Assembly (NCBI RefSeq): GCF_010550675.1
Contig: NZ_JAAGOA010000009.1
Coordinates: 62,001-126,000, forward strand
Source of the DNA: Phytoactinopolyspora halotolerans
GTDB lineage: Bacteria > Actinomycetota > Actinomycetes > Jiangellales > Jiangellaceae
Direction of reading: 5' to 3'
Length of the DNA: 64,000 bases
Made by a program: the position numbers and the translations under genes. The notes below the pieces were generated by a model. The model did not search any database, was not told where the DNA came from, and saw nothing but the letters and a program-made list of their open reading frames with translations. Position 1 is the stretch's first letter; each line of letters opens with the position of its first letter. Positions 1 to 8,693 of this stretch are shown piece after piece.

Positions 1-855
1 GTCCTGCCGGTCGGCGCGATAGACGGCCGACGCCTCGAGCGGACGAGGACCGTCGGCGATGCGCCGGAGGACCACGCGATCGGGGTGGATCAGGCTTCGG
101 ACGCTCTCCGGCATGATCGAGACGTACAGGCCGGCGGTGATCAGGGGGATGGCCTCTTGCATGCTCGGCACATCCCGGATCCGTGGAGGCGGCAGCCCCG
201 CGCGCTCGAATGCGTAGAGCAGACCGACGCGGATGCCGTCCCGCATCGATCTCCCCGGAACCGCGAACTCCAGGTGGGCGATCTCGGAGAGGCGGATCGG
301 GCCGTCGCCCTGCTCGTACGACGGCGGCAGCACCGCGATCATCTCCAGTGTCGCGATGAAGTCGACGGCGATGCTCTCGTGATAGAGGGTGCGGATGTCC
401 TCCGTCGAGGATGTCGCCACCAGGCCGGCGTCGGTCTTCTGTGAGATCACCGCTTCGATGACCGTGAGCGGGTCGGCCTCGTGAACGGAGACGTCGAGGT
501 CAGCGCTGTCGCTGGTCAACTCCTGCAGCATCCGGGGGAGGAACGCGCCGCTCAGAGTCGGGGTGCAGCTGATCTCCAGCGTCCCCGATCGGCCGCTTTC
601 GATCGCCGCGATCCGCCTGCGCAGCTCTCGTTCCTGTACCAGCGCACGCTCGGCCAGCCGCAGGACCTCCGCGCCGGTCGCGGTCAACGTCACGCCGCGC
701 GAGGTCCGGGTGAGCAGCCGGCTGCCCAGATCCGACTCCAGCTGGGCGATCGCGGCGCTCAACGGTGGCTGGGTCATGTACAGCTCGGCGGCGGCACGGG
801 AGAAGGACCCCATGCGCGCGACGACGCTGAAATAGCGCAGCTGCCGTAGCTCCAT
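1..855 (-). CDS. LysR-family transcriptional regulator (C-terminus cut by window edge)
   Basis: 285 codons are open from the ATG at 855 to the window edge without a stop. The first 60 residues are a classic LysR winged helix: MELRQLRYFSVVARMGSFSRAA, then TQPPLSAAIAQLESDLGSRLLTR, written here in pieces. The rest matches the two-lobed effector domain, including a TLEISCTP segment that opens lobe I. Family members are about 300 aa, so only about 15 residues should be missing. The gene diverges from the ABC importer at 958, the usual layout for a LysR protein that controls its neighbour in response to a co-inducer. The inducer is unknown; by context it would be the importer substrate or a downstream metabolite. 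Confidence 0.93.
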   Translation of the reverse strand, partial: MELRQLRYFSVVARMGSFSRAAAELYMTQPPLSAAIAQLESDLGSRLLTRTSRGVTLTATGAEVLRLAERALVQERELRRRIAAIESGRSGTLEISCTPTLSGAFLPRMLQELTSDSADLDVSVHEADPLTVIEAVISQKTDAGLVATSSTEDIRTLYHESIAVDFIATLEMIAVLPPSYEQGDGPIRLSEIAHLEFAVPGRSMRDGIRVGLLYAFERAGLPPPRIRDVPSMQEAIPLITAGLYVSIMPESVRSLIHPDRVVLRRIADGPRPLEASAVYRADRQD

Positions 856-957
856 ACACAGACTATATAGCTGGTAGTGGTAAATGCGCCTTGCCGCAAT
901 AGCCCGGATGGACCACGGTTGAAGAGCCGGAGGTCAGCCGAGCGATGGAGCAGGCGA
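856..957. promoter_or_regulatory. Divergent promoter region between LysR gene and ABC importer
   Basis: This 102-bp intergenic stretch must hold the promoters of both divergent units. It contains a comparatively AT-rich patch with the 8-bp palindrome CTATATAG at 863-870, a plausible part of a LysR site. GGAG at 947-950 lies 7 nt before the ATG at 958 and decides that start. No full T-N11-A LysR box can be assigned with certainty. Confidence 0.4.
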
Positions 958-1773
958 ATGAGTCAGGTGGTCGTGAACCGACACCCCCGTGGGACGCTGT
1001 CCCGACAGGCGGAGCTGACGCTGGGCGCGGTCGGCCTCGCCGGCCTCATCCTGCTCTGGCAGGTCGCCAGCGTGGCCAGCCTGCTCTCCGAACGGGTCGT
1101 CCCCGCCCCCACCGACGTGGCCGGCGCGCTGGGACGGCTGTCCGTCACCGCCGACTTCTGGGGTGCGGTGTGGGCCACGGTGTCGATCACCGTCATCGCG
1201 ATGGTGGTGATCCTTCTCATCGCCGTCCCCACCGCGATGGCCATCCACGCCAGCCGGTTCGTCGAGCACTCCACCTGGTTCCTCATCGAGTTCCTCAAGC
1301 CGATCCCCGGTGTGGCGCTCATCCCGCTGGCGCTTCTGCTCTGGGGCCCCACCGACGGCGTCAAGCTCTTCCTCATCGTGTTCGGGTCTCTGTGGCCGAT
1401 GCTCACCCAACTCGTCTACGGTCTGCGTGAGATCCCCGGTCTCGCGCTGGAGATGGCGCGCGTCTACCGATTCGGGTTCTGGCAGCGTATCCACCGGATC
1501 ACCATCCCGAGCGTGCTGCCCTTCACGCTCACCGGGCTGCGGATCTCGGTGACGATCGCCCTGATCATCGCCATCGTCACCGAGTACATCGTCGGGATGT
1601 CGGGACTGGGCTCCCTGCTCGCGCTGGCACAGCTCAACGGCGTCGTCGACCAGGCCTTCGCGCTCCTGCTGGTCTCCGGGCTGCTCGGCCTCGGGTTCAG
1701 CGGCTCGGTGGCCGCTCTCTCGGGTCCGTTGCTGTTCTGGCACCCCTCGCAGCGCGAGAGGAGGAACGGATGA
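958..1773 (+). CDS. ABC importer permease, nitrate/sulfonate/taurine type
   Basis: 271-aa integral membrane protein of the binding-protein-dependent transport family (SsuC/TauC/NrtB class). About six hydrophobic segments are visible. The cytoplasmic EAA loop that docks the ATPase is seen around residues 160-200 (EMARVYRFGFWQRIHRITIP, then a Gly-Leu-Arg). I chose the ATG at 958 because GGAG sits 7 nt upstream; an in-frame GTG at 877 has no ribosome site. The stop overlaps the next start (ATGATGA), so the two permeases are translationally coupled and probably form a heterodimeric channel. No substrate-binding protein gene is in the window; it may lie left of the LysR gene or be encoded elsewhere. 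Substrate unknown. Confidence 0.88.
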   Translation: MSQVVVNRHPRGTLSRQAELTLGAVGLAGLILLWQVASVASLLSERVVPAPTDVAGALGRLSVTADFWGAVWATVSITVIAMVVILLIAVPTAMAIHASRFVEHSTWFLIEFLKPIPGVALIPLALLLWGPTDGVKLFLIVFGSLWPMLTQLVYGLREIPGLALEMARVYRFGFWQRIHRITIPSVLPFTLTGLRISVTIALIIAIVTEYIVGMSGLGSLLALAQLNGVVDQAFALLLVSGLLGLGFSGSVAALSGPLLFWHPSQRERRNG

Positions 1774-2564
1774 TGGCCACGACCACACCGGGCGGCTGGC
1801 GCCTGCTCCTGTTGCGCGGCTGGCTGCCTGTCACGCTCGTCGCGCTGTGGTGGACTCTCAGCGCGGGCAGCGAAGCGCTGTATTTCCCGCCGCTGCAGGA
1901 GATCCTCACCACCCTCGTGGACGAATGGATCCTCGGCCCGCGCTGGCGCAGCGACCTGCTGCCGAGTCTGGCGAACTTCACGATCGGCTTCGGCACCTCC
2001 GTCCTCCTCGGCACCGCGCTGGGTGTCCTGCTCGGTATGTCCCCGGTCATGCGAGCTCTGTTCGCGCCGGTGCTGACGTTCTTCCGGTCGCTGCCGTCTC
2101 CCGCCCTCATCCCGATCGTGCTCGGGATCCTCGGGCTCGGCGCGGGAATGAACGTCTCGCTCATCGTGCTGGGCGCCGTCTGGCCGATCCTGCTCAACAC
2201 CATCGACGGGGTACGCAGTGTGGACACCCAGCTGCGCGAGATGGTCCGCTCCTACCGCCTGTCCCGGCGGCAGATCATCACCCACGTGGTCCTCCCGAGC
2301 GCGGGGCCGCAGATCTTCGCCGGGTACCGCATCGGCCTCCAGATCGCGATCATCCTGATCGTCGTCAGCGAGATGGTCGGCGCCACTCATGGCCTGGGTT
2401 ACTACGTGCTCGAGTCGCAGCAACTGTTCATGATCACTCAGACCTGGGTCGGCACGATCCTGCTCGGCATCATCGGGTACCTGCTGACGTTGATCTTCCT
2501 GCGGATCGAGCGTCGAGTGCTGCGGTGGCAGATCCGGATGCGGCAGGCGACGGGGGCGTCGTGA
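1770..2564 (+). CDS. ABC importer permease, second subunit
   Basis: 264-aa permease of the same SsuC/TauC family as the gene it overlaps by 4 bp. A GAGGAGGAA ribosome site sits just before the start. The EAA loop reads EMVRSYRLSRRQIITHVVLP, followed by AGYRIGLQIAIILIVVSEMVG. Two different permeases plus one ATPase is a common actinobacterial arrangement for this family, whose classical members use a permease homodimer. The gene ends at TGA 2562-2564, overlapping the GTG of the ATPase gene. Substrate unassigned: the family takes alkylsulfonates, nitrate, riboflavin or pyrimidine precursors, and nothing in the sequence distinguishes them. Confidence 0.88.
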   Translation: MMATTTPGGWRLLLLRGWLPVTLVALWWTLSAGSEALYFPPLQEILTTLVDEWILGPRWRSDLLPSLANFTIGFGTSVLLGTALGVLLGMSPVMRALFAPVLTFFRSLPSPALIPIVLGILGLGAGMNVSLIVLGAVWPILLNTIDGVRSVDTQLREMVRSYRLSRRQIITHVVLPSAGPQIFAGYRIGLQIAIILIVVSEMVGATHGLGYYVLESQQLFMITQTWVGTILLGIIGYLLTLIFLRIERRVLRWQIRMRQATGAS

Positions 2565-3424
2565 ACGACACCACGAGAACGAAGGCGGACGGCATCATGG
2601 GCGCAGAACATCTCCTTGACCTCCAAGACCTCGGCAAGACGTATTCGACCGGCGCGGTCCGCGCACGGATTCTGGAGGGGGTCGAGTTCACCGTCGATCG
2701 CGGCGAGTTCGTCTGCGTGGTCGGACCGTCGGGCGCCGGGAAGACCACGCTGCTGAAGTGCATCGCCGGCCTGACCGCACCGACGACGGGACGTACCCTC
2801 TTCGAGGGCGAGAAGGTCACCGAACCACCGGCGAAGCTCGCGGTGATCTTCCAGGACTACTCACGCAGCCTGCTGCCGTGGCTCACGGTGGCGAAGAACA
2901 TCGAACTGCCGCTGCAGAAGGCACGCTTCCCGGCGAGGGAGCGACCGGGCATCATCGCCGAGGCGCTGGCGAACGTCGGCCTGGAGGGCAAGGGCGGCGT
3001 CTACCCGTGGGAGATGTCCGGCGGCATGCAACAGCGGGCGGCGATCGCCCGGGGGCTGGCCTATCAGCCCGACGTGCTGCTGATGGACGAGCCGTTCGCT
3101 GCCGTCGACGCGCAGACCCGCATCGATCTGGAGGATCTCGTGCTCGGCATGAGCCGACGTCTCGGAATGACCGTGCTGTTCGTGACGCACGACATCGACG
3201 AGGCGGTGTACATGGCGGACCGCGTCGTGGTGCTCTCCGGCACTCCGGCGGCGGTCGCGCGAGACATCACGGTGGACCTGCCCGGCGAACGGGACCAGGT
3301 GCAGACCAAGAACCTTCCCCGTTACGGGGAGCTGCGCGCCGAGGTCTTCGGCCTGATTCAGGCCGCCAAACGCCCCGCCATGCAGAGAACCGAGACCGTG
3401 CCCGCCCGAAGGATGGTGCCCTAG
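2561..3424 (+). CDS. ABC importer ATP-binding protein (SsuB/TauB type)
   Basis: 287-aa nucleotide-binding subunit. The Walker A motif GPSGAGKT is near residues 55-62, the signature SGGMQQR near 153-159, Walker B LLMDEP near 173-178 and the switch His in VTHD near 208-211. The GTG at 2561 overlaps the preceding stop, giving tight coupling; an in-frame ATG at 2597 is an alternative that would remove 12 residues. The C-terminal extension after the ATPase core is basic and without recognised motifs. It energises the two permeases upstream. The stop overlaps the GTG of the hydrolase gene, so all four genes are one transcriptional unit. Confidence 0.9.
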   Translation: MNDTTRTKADGIMGAEHLLDLQDLGKTYSTGAVRARILEGVEFTVDRGEFVCVVGPSGAGKTTLLKCIAGLTAPTTGRTLFEGEKVTEPPAKLAVIFQDYSRSLLPWLTVAKNIELPLQKARFPARERPGIIAEALANVGLEGKGGVYPWEMSGGMQQRAAIARGLAYQPDVLLMDEPFAAVDAQTRIDLEDLVLGMSRRLGMTVLFVTHDIDEAVYMADRVVVLSGTPAAVARDITVDLPGERDQVQTKNLPRYGELRAEVFGLIQAAKRPAMQRTETVPARRMVP

Positions 3425-4440
3425 TGACCGTGGACCGCCCGTACGTCGTCACTCTGGGAACCGCCGGTGGGCCGGTCTGGTGGCCCGGACACCACGGCCG
3501 CACCGGAATCTCCACCGCGGTGGTGGTGGGGGAGCGGACGTACATCGTCGACGCCGGCACGGGCGTGGGACGGCAGCTCATCCGCGCAGGCCTGTCGATG
3601 GCGAGCGTCCGGGCGATCTTCATCACCCACATGCACTCGGACCACGTGGTCGATCTCGGCAGCCTCGCGCTGTTCGGGATCATGCGGATGCCCGCCGACC
3701 CGACGCACACGGTCCAGATCGTCGGCCCCGGCGACCGCCAGGTGCTGCCGCCGGTGTCCTCCCGGGCCCCCGCCGGAGGTCTGACGCCGGTGTTCCCCGA
3801 CGAGCCGACCCCCGGCACGGCACGGATGTTCGACCTGCTGATGCGGGCGTATGCGACGGACATCAACGACCGACTCTTCGACTCGCTCCGTCCGACGCCG
3901 CGCGACTGGTTCCGCGCGCGGGACATCGTCGTCCCCCCGGAGGTGGGCTTTCATCCGAACGATCATCCGGCACCGGATATGGCGCCGTTCGCCGTGTACG
4001 AGGACGAGGCCGTGCGCGTGAGCGCCACACTGGTGCAGCACGCGCCGATGAGCCCCGCCTTCGGCTTCCGGTTCGACACCGAGGGCGGCTCGGTCGCGAT
4101 CTCCGGAGACACGGCGCGCACCGACAACATGGTGCGCCTCGCCGCAGGCGCCGACGTGTTGCTGCACGAGGCGGTCGACTTCGACTGGGTCGAGCGCCGG
4201 TACACCGAGCAGCGCGACGCTTCGGCGAAGGCCACCCGCGACCACCACTACGCAGCGCACACCTCGCCGCGAGAAGCCATCGACGTCGCGGAGAAGGCGG
4301 GGGTGCGCCGGCTCGGTCTGCACCACCTCGCGCCCGGACACACCCCGCGCGAGGTGTGGGAACGCGACGGGCACCTCTTCTCCGGCCACTTCAGCGTTCC
4401 CGCCGACCTCGACGTCATCCCGCTGCATCCCCGGGTGTGA
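3424..4440 (+). CDS. Metallo-beta-lactamase-fold hydrolase (RNase Z/arylsulfatase-like)
   Basis: 338-aa MBL-fold protein. The zinc motif HMHSDH is at residues 69-74, preceded by the strand IVDAGTGVGRQL. Further metal ligands are likely His in LVQHAPM, Asp in ISGDTA, and HEAVD plus LHHLAPG near the C-terminus. This arrangement (one domain, late HHLAPG motif) resembles RNase Z-like and alkylsulfatase/aryl hydrolase branches rather than true beta-lactamases. The start GTG overlaps the ATPase stop, so the enzyme is made with the importer. The natural reading is that it hydrolyses the imported compound or a derivative of it; that is inference. It is not preceded by a signal peptide, so it should be cytoplasmic. 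Confidence 0.85.
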   Translation: MTVDRPYVVTLGTAGGPVWWPGHHGRTGISTAVVVGERTYIVDAGTGVGRQLIRAGLSMASVRAIFITHMHSDHVVDLGSLALFGIMRMPADPTHTVQIVGPGDRQVLPPVSSRAPAGGLTPVFPDEPTPGTARMFDLLMRAYATDINDRLFDSLRPTPRDWFRARDIVVPPEVGFHPNDHPAPDMAPFAVYEDEAVRVSATLVQHAPMSPAFGFRFDTEGGSVAISGDTARTDNMVRLAAGADVLLHEAVDFDWVERRYTEQRDASAKATRDHHYAAHTSPREAIDVAEKAGVRRLGLHHLAPGHTPREVWERDGHLFSGHFSVPADLDVIPLHPRV

Positions 4441-4604
4441 TCGTGCCGGTTCGCGCATCTCCGGATCGGCACCTGCGCCACCACGTTCGCCCGTTCTTGT
4501 GCTAACCTTGCTCCCGCTATGCGGATCTGACACCTGTGCCGGCCCGTGTTCTGCGGTCGTCTCGACCCGGCGGGCATCGTACGACCCCATATCGGAGTCA
4601 TCAG
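4441..4604 (+). promoter_or_regulatory. 5' leader of the ABC-F gene with mini-ORF and SD-sequestering hairpin
   Basis: A TANNNT-type -10 (TAACCT, 4503-4508) is followed by a minimal ORF at 4519-4530 (ATG CGG ATC TGA, Met-Arg-Ile). The Shine-Dalgarno GGAG (4594-4597) lies in GGAGTC (4594-4599), which can pair with GACCCC (4583-4588; one mismatch, 5-nt loop) and would be hidden. GGTCG at 4555-4559 can pair either with CGACC at 4563-4567 (3-nt loop) or with CGACC at 4582-4586, which overlaps the SD-blocking arm. Alternative pairings of this kind are typical of attenuators before resistance ABC-F genes; the function here is inferred. Confidence 0.45.
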
Positions 4605-6221
<1,617 letters not shown>

Positions 6222-6231
6222 GATGGCGAAC

Positions 6232-6297
6232 ATGGCGGCAATCACACTCATCAACGGCACAGCCTCTTGCCGGCTGCGCCGCCGCGCGACGGCATAG
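6232..6297 (+). CDS. Erm leader peptide with RLR arrest motif
   Basis: A 21-codon ORF begins 10 nt after the ABC-F stop. AGGA at 6220-6223 lies 8 nt before its ATG; an in-frame ATG at 6223 would add three residues. The peptide contains ITLINGTASCRLRRR. The Arg-Leu-Arg at residues 14-16 is the known ribosome-arrest motif of macrolide-sensing leaders such as ErmDL. The segment LINGTASCRLR also resembles the corynebacterial ErmX leader as I remember it (LISGTAFLRLR). The ORF ends 138 nt before the methyltransferase start. It is predicted to stall a drug-bound ribosome at RLR and so switch the structure of the downstream RNA. Confidence 0.75.
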   Translation: MAAITLINGTASCRLRRRATA

Positions 6298-6434
6298 CCC
6301 GCTACCCACGGCTCGCATCTCAGCCAGTCTCGGTAGTCGGCGTATGCCGGTCTCCCGTGTCGATCTGACGACCGCGGTGAGCAGGTCCGGCTCTCGATGG
6401 ACCGCTCGTACGCACCGAGATCCCTGTGGTGAGC
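6288..6434 (+). promoter_or_regulatory. Candidate attenuator RNA between leader peptide and erm
   Basis: Several pairings are visible. GACGGCATA (6288-6296, just after the RLR codons) pairs with TATGCC-g-GTC (6343-6352). CCGGTC (6347-6352) can instead pair with GACCG-c-GG (6370-6377). AGC-a-GGTCC (6380-6388) pairs with GGACCGCT (6399-6406), extended by GGTG (6376-6379) with CACC (6413-6416). The 7-mer GGTGAGC occurs at 6376-6382 and again at 6428-6434 as the erm ribosome site, so both copies compete for the same GCT/CACC partner. Which state is 'on' cannot be decided by eye. Confidence 0.5.
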
Positions 6435-6435
6435 C

Positions 6436-7074
6436 ATGCCTTCGCGCACACATAGAAAATTCTCTTCCGATAACCGCCCCGGAATTCACATTCTCCGCGA
6501 TCGGGCCGTTCTGCGCCGACTTGTCCAGTCCGCGTCGCCAGGCGCCGGAGATATCGTCGTGGAGTTCGGCGCCGGGACCGGGGTATTGACCGCTGCCCTG
6601 GCTCAGACCGGCGCCCGGGTCATTGCCGTCGAGCGGAGCCCGGCCTTCGTCGCTCGCCTGCGACGACGGTTCCCGCCGCCGGGAAACGTCCGGGTGGTGC
6701 AGGCGGACGCCCGTGAGGTGATCCTCCCGCGACAGCCGTACGTGGTGGTGGCGAACATCCCCTACTCGATCTCCACCGCGCTGCTGCGCCGGTTGCTCAC
6801 CCCGACGGCAAGCGGGCTCACCGCCGCCGACCTGATCGTGGAGTGGGGCTTCGCCAAGCGTGTCACCGCAGCTGAGCCACGTGATTTCGAGGTGGCGTGG
6901 TGGCAGTTGCGATACCAGATCGAGATCGTCCGGCGCATACCACGGCGCAGCTTCACCCCGGAGCCCTCGGTGGACTCGGCTCAGTTGAGGATCCGGCGCC
7001 GTCGCGATCTCCGAGCTGCTGAGCTGGACCGTCGCCGGCGGGAGCTGCGCGCCGCCTATCGTCGTCGGCGCTGA
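6436..7074 (+). CDS. erm: Erm-type 23S rRNA (adenine-N6) methyltransferase, C-terminally short
   Basis: 212-aa SAM-dependent methyltransferase. Motif I EFGAGTG is at residues 43-49, the acidic VERS follows, and the catalytic NIPYS is at 107-111 (adenine flipped against the Asn-Ile-Pro-Tyr loop). RLR-type leader plus NIPY assigns it to the Erm family that methylates A2058 and blocks macrolides, lincosamides and streptogramin B. Typical Erm proteins are about 240-260 aa with a helical C-terminal domain. Here the protein ends soon after PEPSVDSAQLRIRRR with an Arg-rich tail, so most of that domain is absent, as in mycobacterial Erm(37). The usual N-terminal SQNFL signature is replaced by GIHILRD. 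Codons 5-20 include AGA, AAA, TCT and ATT, unusual here. Confidence 0.85.
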   Translation: MPSRTHRKFSSDNRPGIHILRDRAVLRRLVQSASPGAGDIVVEFGAGTGVLTAALAQTGARVIAVERSPAFVARLRRRFPPPGNVRVVQADAREVILPRQPYVVVANIPYSISTALLRRLLTPTASGLTAADLIVEWGFAKRVTAAEPRDFEVAWWQLRYQIEIVRRIPRRSFTPEPSVDSAQLRIRRRRDLRAAELDRRRRELRAAYRRRR

Positions 7075-7201
7075 GCTGACAGGCGGTGTTGCAGGAGACG
7101 TTGCTCCAGGTATTGAACTAAGGCAAGATCATTATGAGAAGTCCTTGACATCAATCTTACGGATGTGTCAGGGTTAATGACGAAGCAAGGCCCCCCAAAT
7201 G

Positions 7202-7249
7202 GCGGCGGTGCGGTTCTCATTGGGAGACTCCGTGCCGCCGCTTTCTTGT
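7202..7249 (+). terminator. Stem-loop with T-rich tail before rarA
   Basis: GCGGCGGTGCGG (7202-7213) pairs with CCGTGCCGCCGC (7230-7241) over 12 bp, with two G-T wobbles and a 16-nt loop, followed by TTTCTTGT. This is one of the few stem-loops here with a T-tract. It could end the erm transcript or, since it lies in the 5' region of rarA, act as an attenuator. Upstream, TGACA (7146-7150) and TGTCA (7166-7170) form an operator-like inverted repeat of unknown role. Confidence 0.55.
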
Positions 7250-7331
7250 ATCCGCACTCACACGTCGTGGGGATGAGTGCCGGCGTCGCCTCCCTCGCCA
7301 GGGTGTCCGGCTCACATCATAGGCTCGCGGT

Positions 7332-8693
7332 ATGGAACAAGAAGGCCTGTTTGGCGCCGCACCCGCGGTGACCGCCTCTGGTGGCTCACTGGCCGGAGCG
7401 GACGAGTCCTACGAGGGCCAGCCGCTGGCGGTGCGGATGCGCCCGCGGGCGCTGGACGAGGTGGTGGGCCAGGAACATCTGCTGGGTCCCGGCACGCCGC
7501 TGCGCCGGCTGGTCGAGGAAGACCAGCCGATGGCTCTGGTGCTGTGGGGCCCGCCGGGAACGGGCAAGACCACGCTGGCGTACGTGGTCAGCCGCGCCAC
7601 CCAGCGTCACTTCGTCGAGCTGTCGGCGGTGACGGCCGGCGTGAAGGACGTCCGCGAGGTGATGGAGCGCGCCCGCCGTGAACTGGTGCGCAGCGGCACC
7701 GGCACGGTGTTGTTCGTCGACGAGGTACACCGGTTCTCGAAGACCCAGCAGGACGCGCTGCTGCCCGGGGTGGAGAACCGCTGGGTGTCGCTGGTCGCCG
7801 CTACTACGGAGAATCCGTACTTCGCGCTGAACAGCCCGCTGCTTTCCCGATCGCTGCTACTGACGCTGGAGCCACTGGGGCCGGAGGGCATCGAGACGGT
7901 CTTCGACCGGGCGCTGGCAGATGAGCGTGGGCTCGGTGGCGCGGTGAAGATCGACGACGACGCGCGCGAGCATCTGGTCCGGCTATCCGGCGGCGACGCC
8001 CGGCGGGCCCTGACGTATCTGGAGGCGGCCGCCGGTGCGGCCGGTGCCACCGATGACGCGACGATCACGCTTTCCATCGCCGAGCACGCGGTCGACCGGG
8101 CCGCCGTCCGATACGACCGCGACGGCGACCAGCATTACGACGTGGCCAGCGCACTGATCAAATCGATCCGGGGAAGCGACGTCGACGCCGGACTGCATTA
8201 CCTGGCCCGGATGGCCGAGGCCGGGGAGGACCCGCGGTTTCTGGCCCGGCGGCTGGTGATCCTCGCCAGCGAGGACATCGGCATGGCGGATCCGTCCGCG
8301 CTGCAGACCGCCGTGGCGGCTGCGCAGGCGGTCCAGCTGATCGGCTGGCCGGAGGCGCAGATCACGCTGGCCCAGGCGGTGATCGCGTTGGCGCTGGCGC
8401 CGAAGTCGAACAGCGTGGTGAAGGCGATCGGCGCGGCAGTGGGTGACGTCCGGGCCGGGCTCGCCGGTGCGGTGCCGCCACACCTGCGCGACTCGCACTA
8501 TTCCGGATCGAAGAAGCTGGGCCACGGGACGTCGTACGCCTATGCGCACGACGATCCCCGTGGCGTCGTCCAGCAGCAGTATGCGCCCGACTCCGTGGCC
8601 GACAAGCAGTACTATCAGCCGGGCACTCGTGGAGCGGAGCGCGATTATGCCGAGCGCTACGCCCGCCTCCGCACCATCATTCGGGGCGAGTGA
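7332..8693 (+). CDS. rarA: Replication-associated recombination protein A (AAA+ ATPase)
   Basis: 453-aa AAA+ clamp-loader-like ATPase of the RarA/MgsA/WRNIP1 family. It acts at stalled replication forks and interacts with SSB. Walker A GPPGTGKT is at residues 73-80, the Walker B-like [10 protein letters not shown] near 125-134, and sensor 1 appears as [19 protein letters not shown]. The C-terminal tetramerisation domain is recognisable by [21 protein letters not shown] and later [12 protein letters not shown]. Length is normal. There is no strong Shine-Dalgarno sequence before the ATG, but the family N-terminus (LFG, then PLAVRMRP) supports it. In many actinobacteria rarA lies just upstream of the alaS group, as here, although other genes are inserted. 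Confidence 0.96.
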   Translation: MEQEGLFGAAPAVTASGGSLAGADESYEGQPLAVRMRPRALDEVVGQEHLLGPGTPLRRLVEEDQPMALVLWGPPGTGKTTLAYVVSRATQRHFVELSAVTAGVKDVREVMERARRELVRSGTGTVLFVDEVHRFSKTQQDALLPGVENRWVSLVAATTENPYFALNSPLLSRSLLLTLEPLGPEGIETVFDRALADERGLGGAVKIDDDAREHLVRLSGGDARRALTYLEAAAGAAGATDDATITLSIAEHAVDRAAVRYDRDGDQHYDVASALIKSIRGSDVDAGLHYLARMAEAGEDPRFLARRLVILASEDIGMADPSALQTAVAAAQAVQLIGWPEAQITLAQAVIALALAPKSNSVVKAIGAAVGDVRAGLAGAVPPHLRDSHYSGSKKLGHGTSYAYAHDDPRGVVQQQYAPDSVADKQYYQPGTRGAERDYAERYARLRTIIRGE

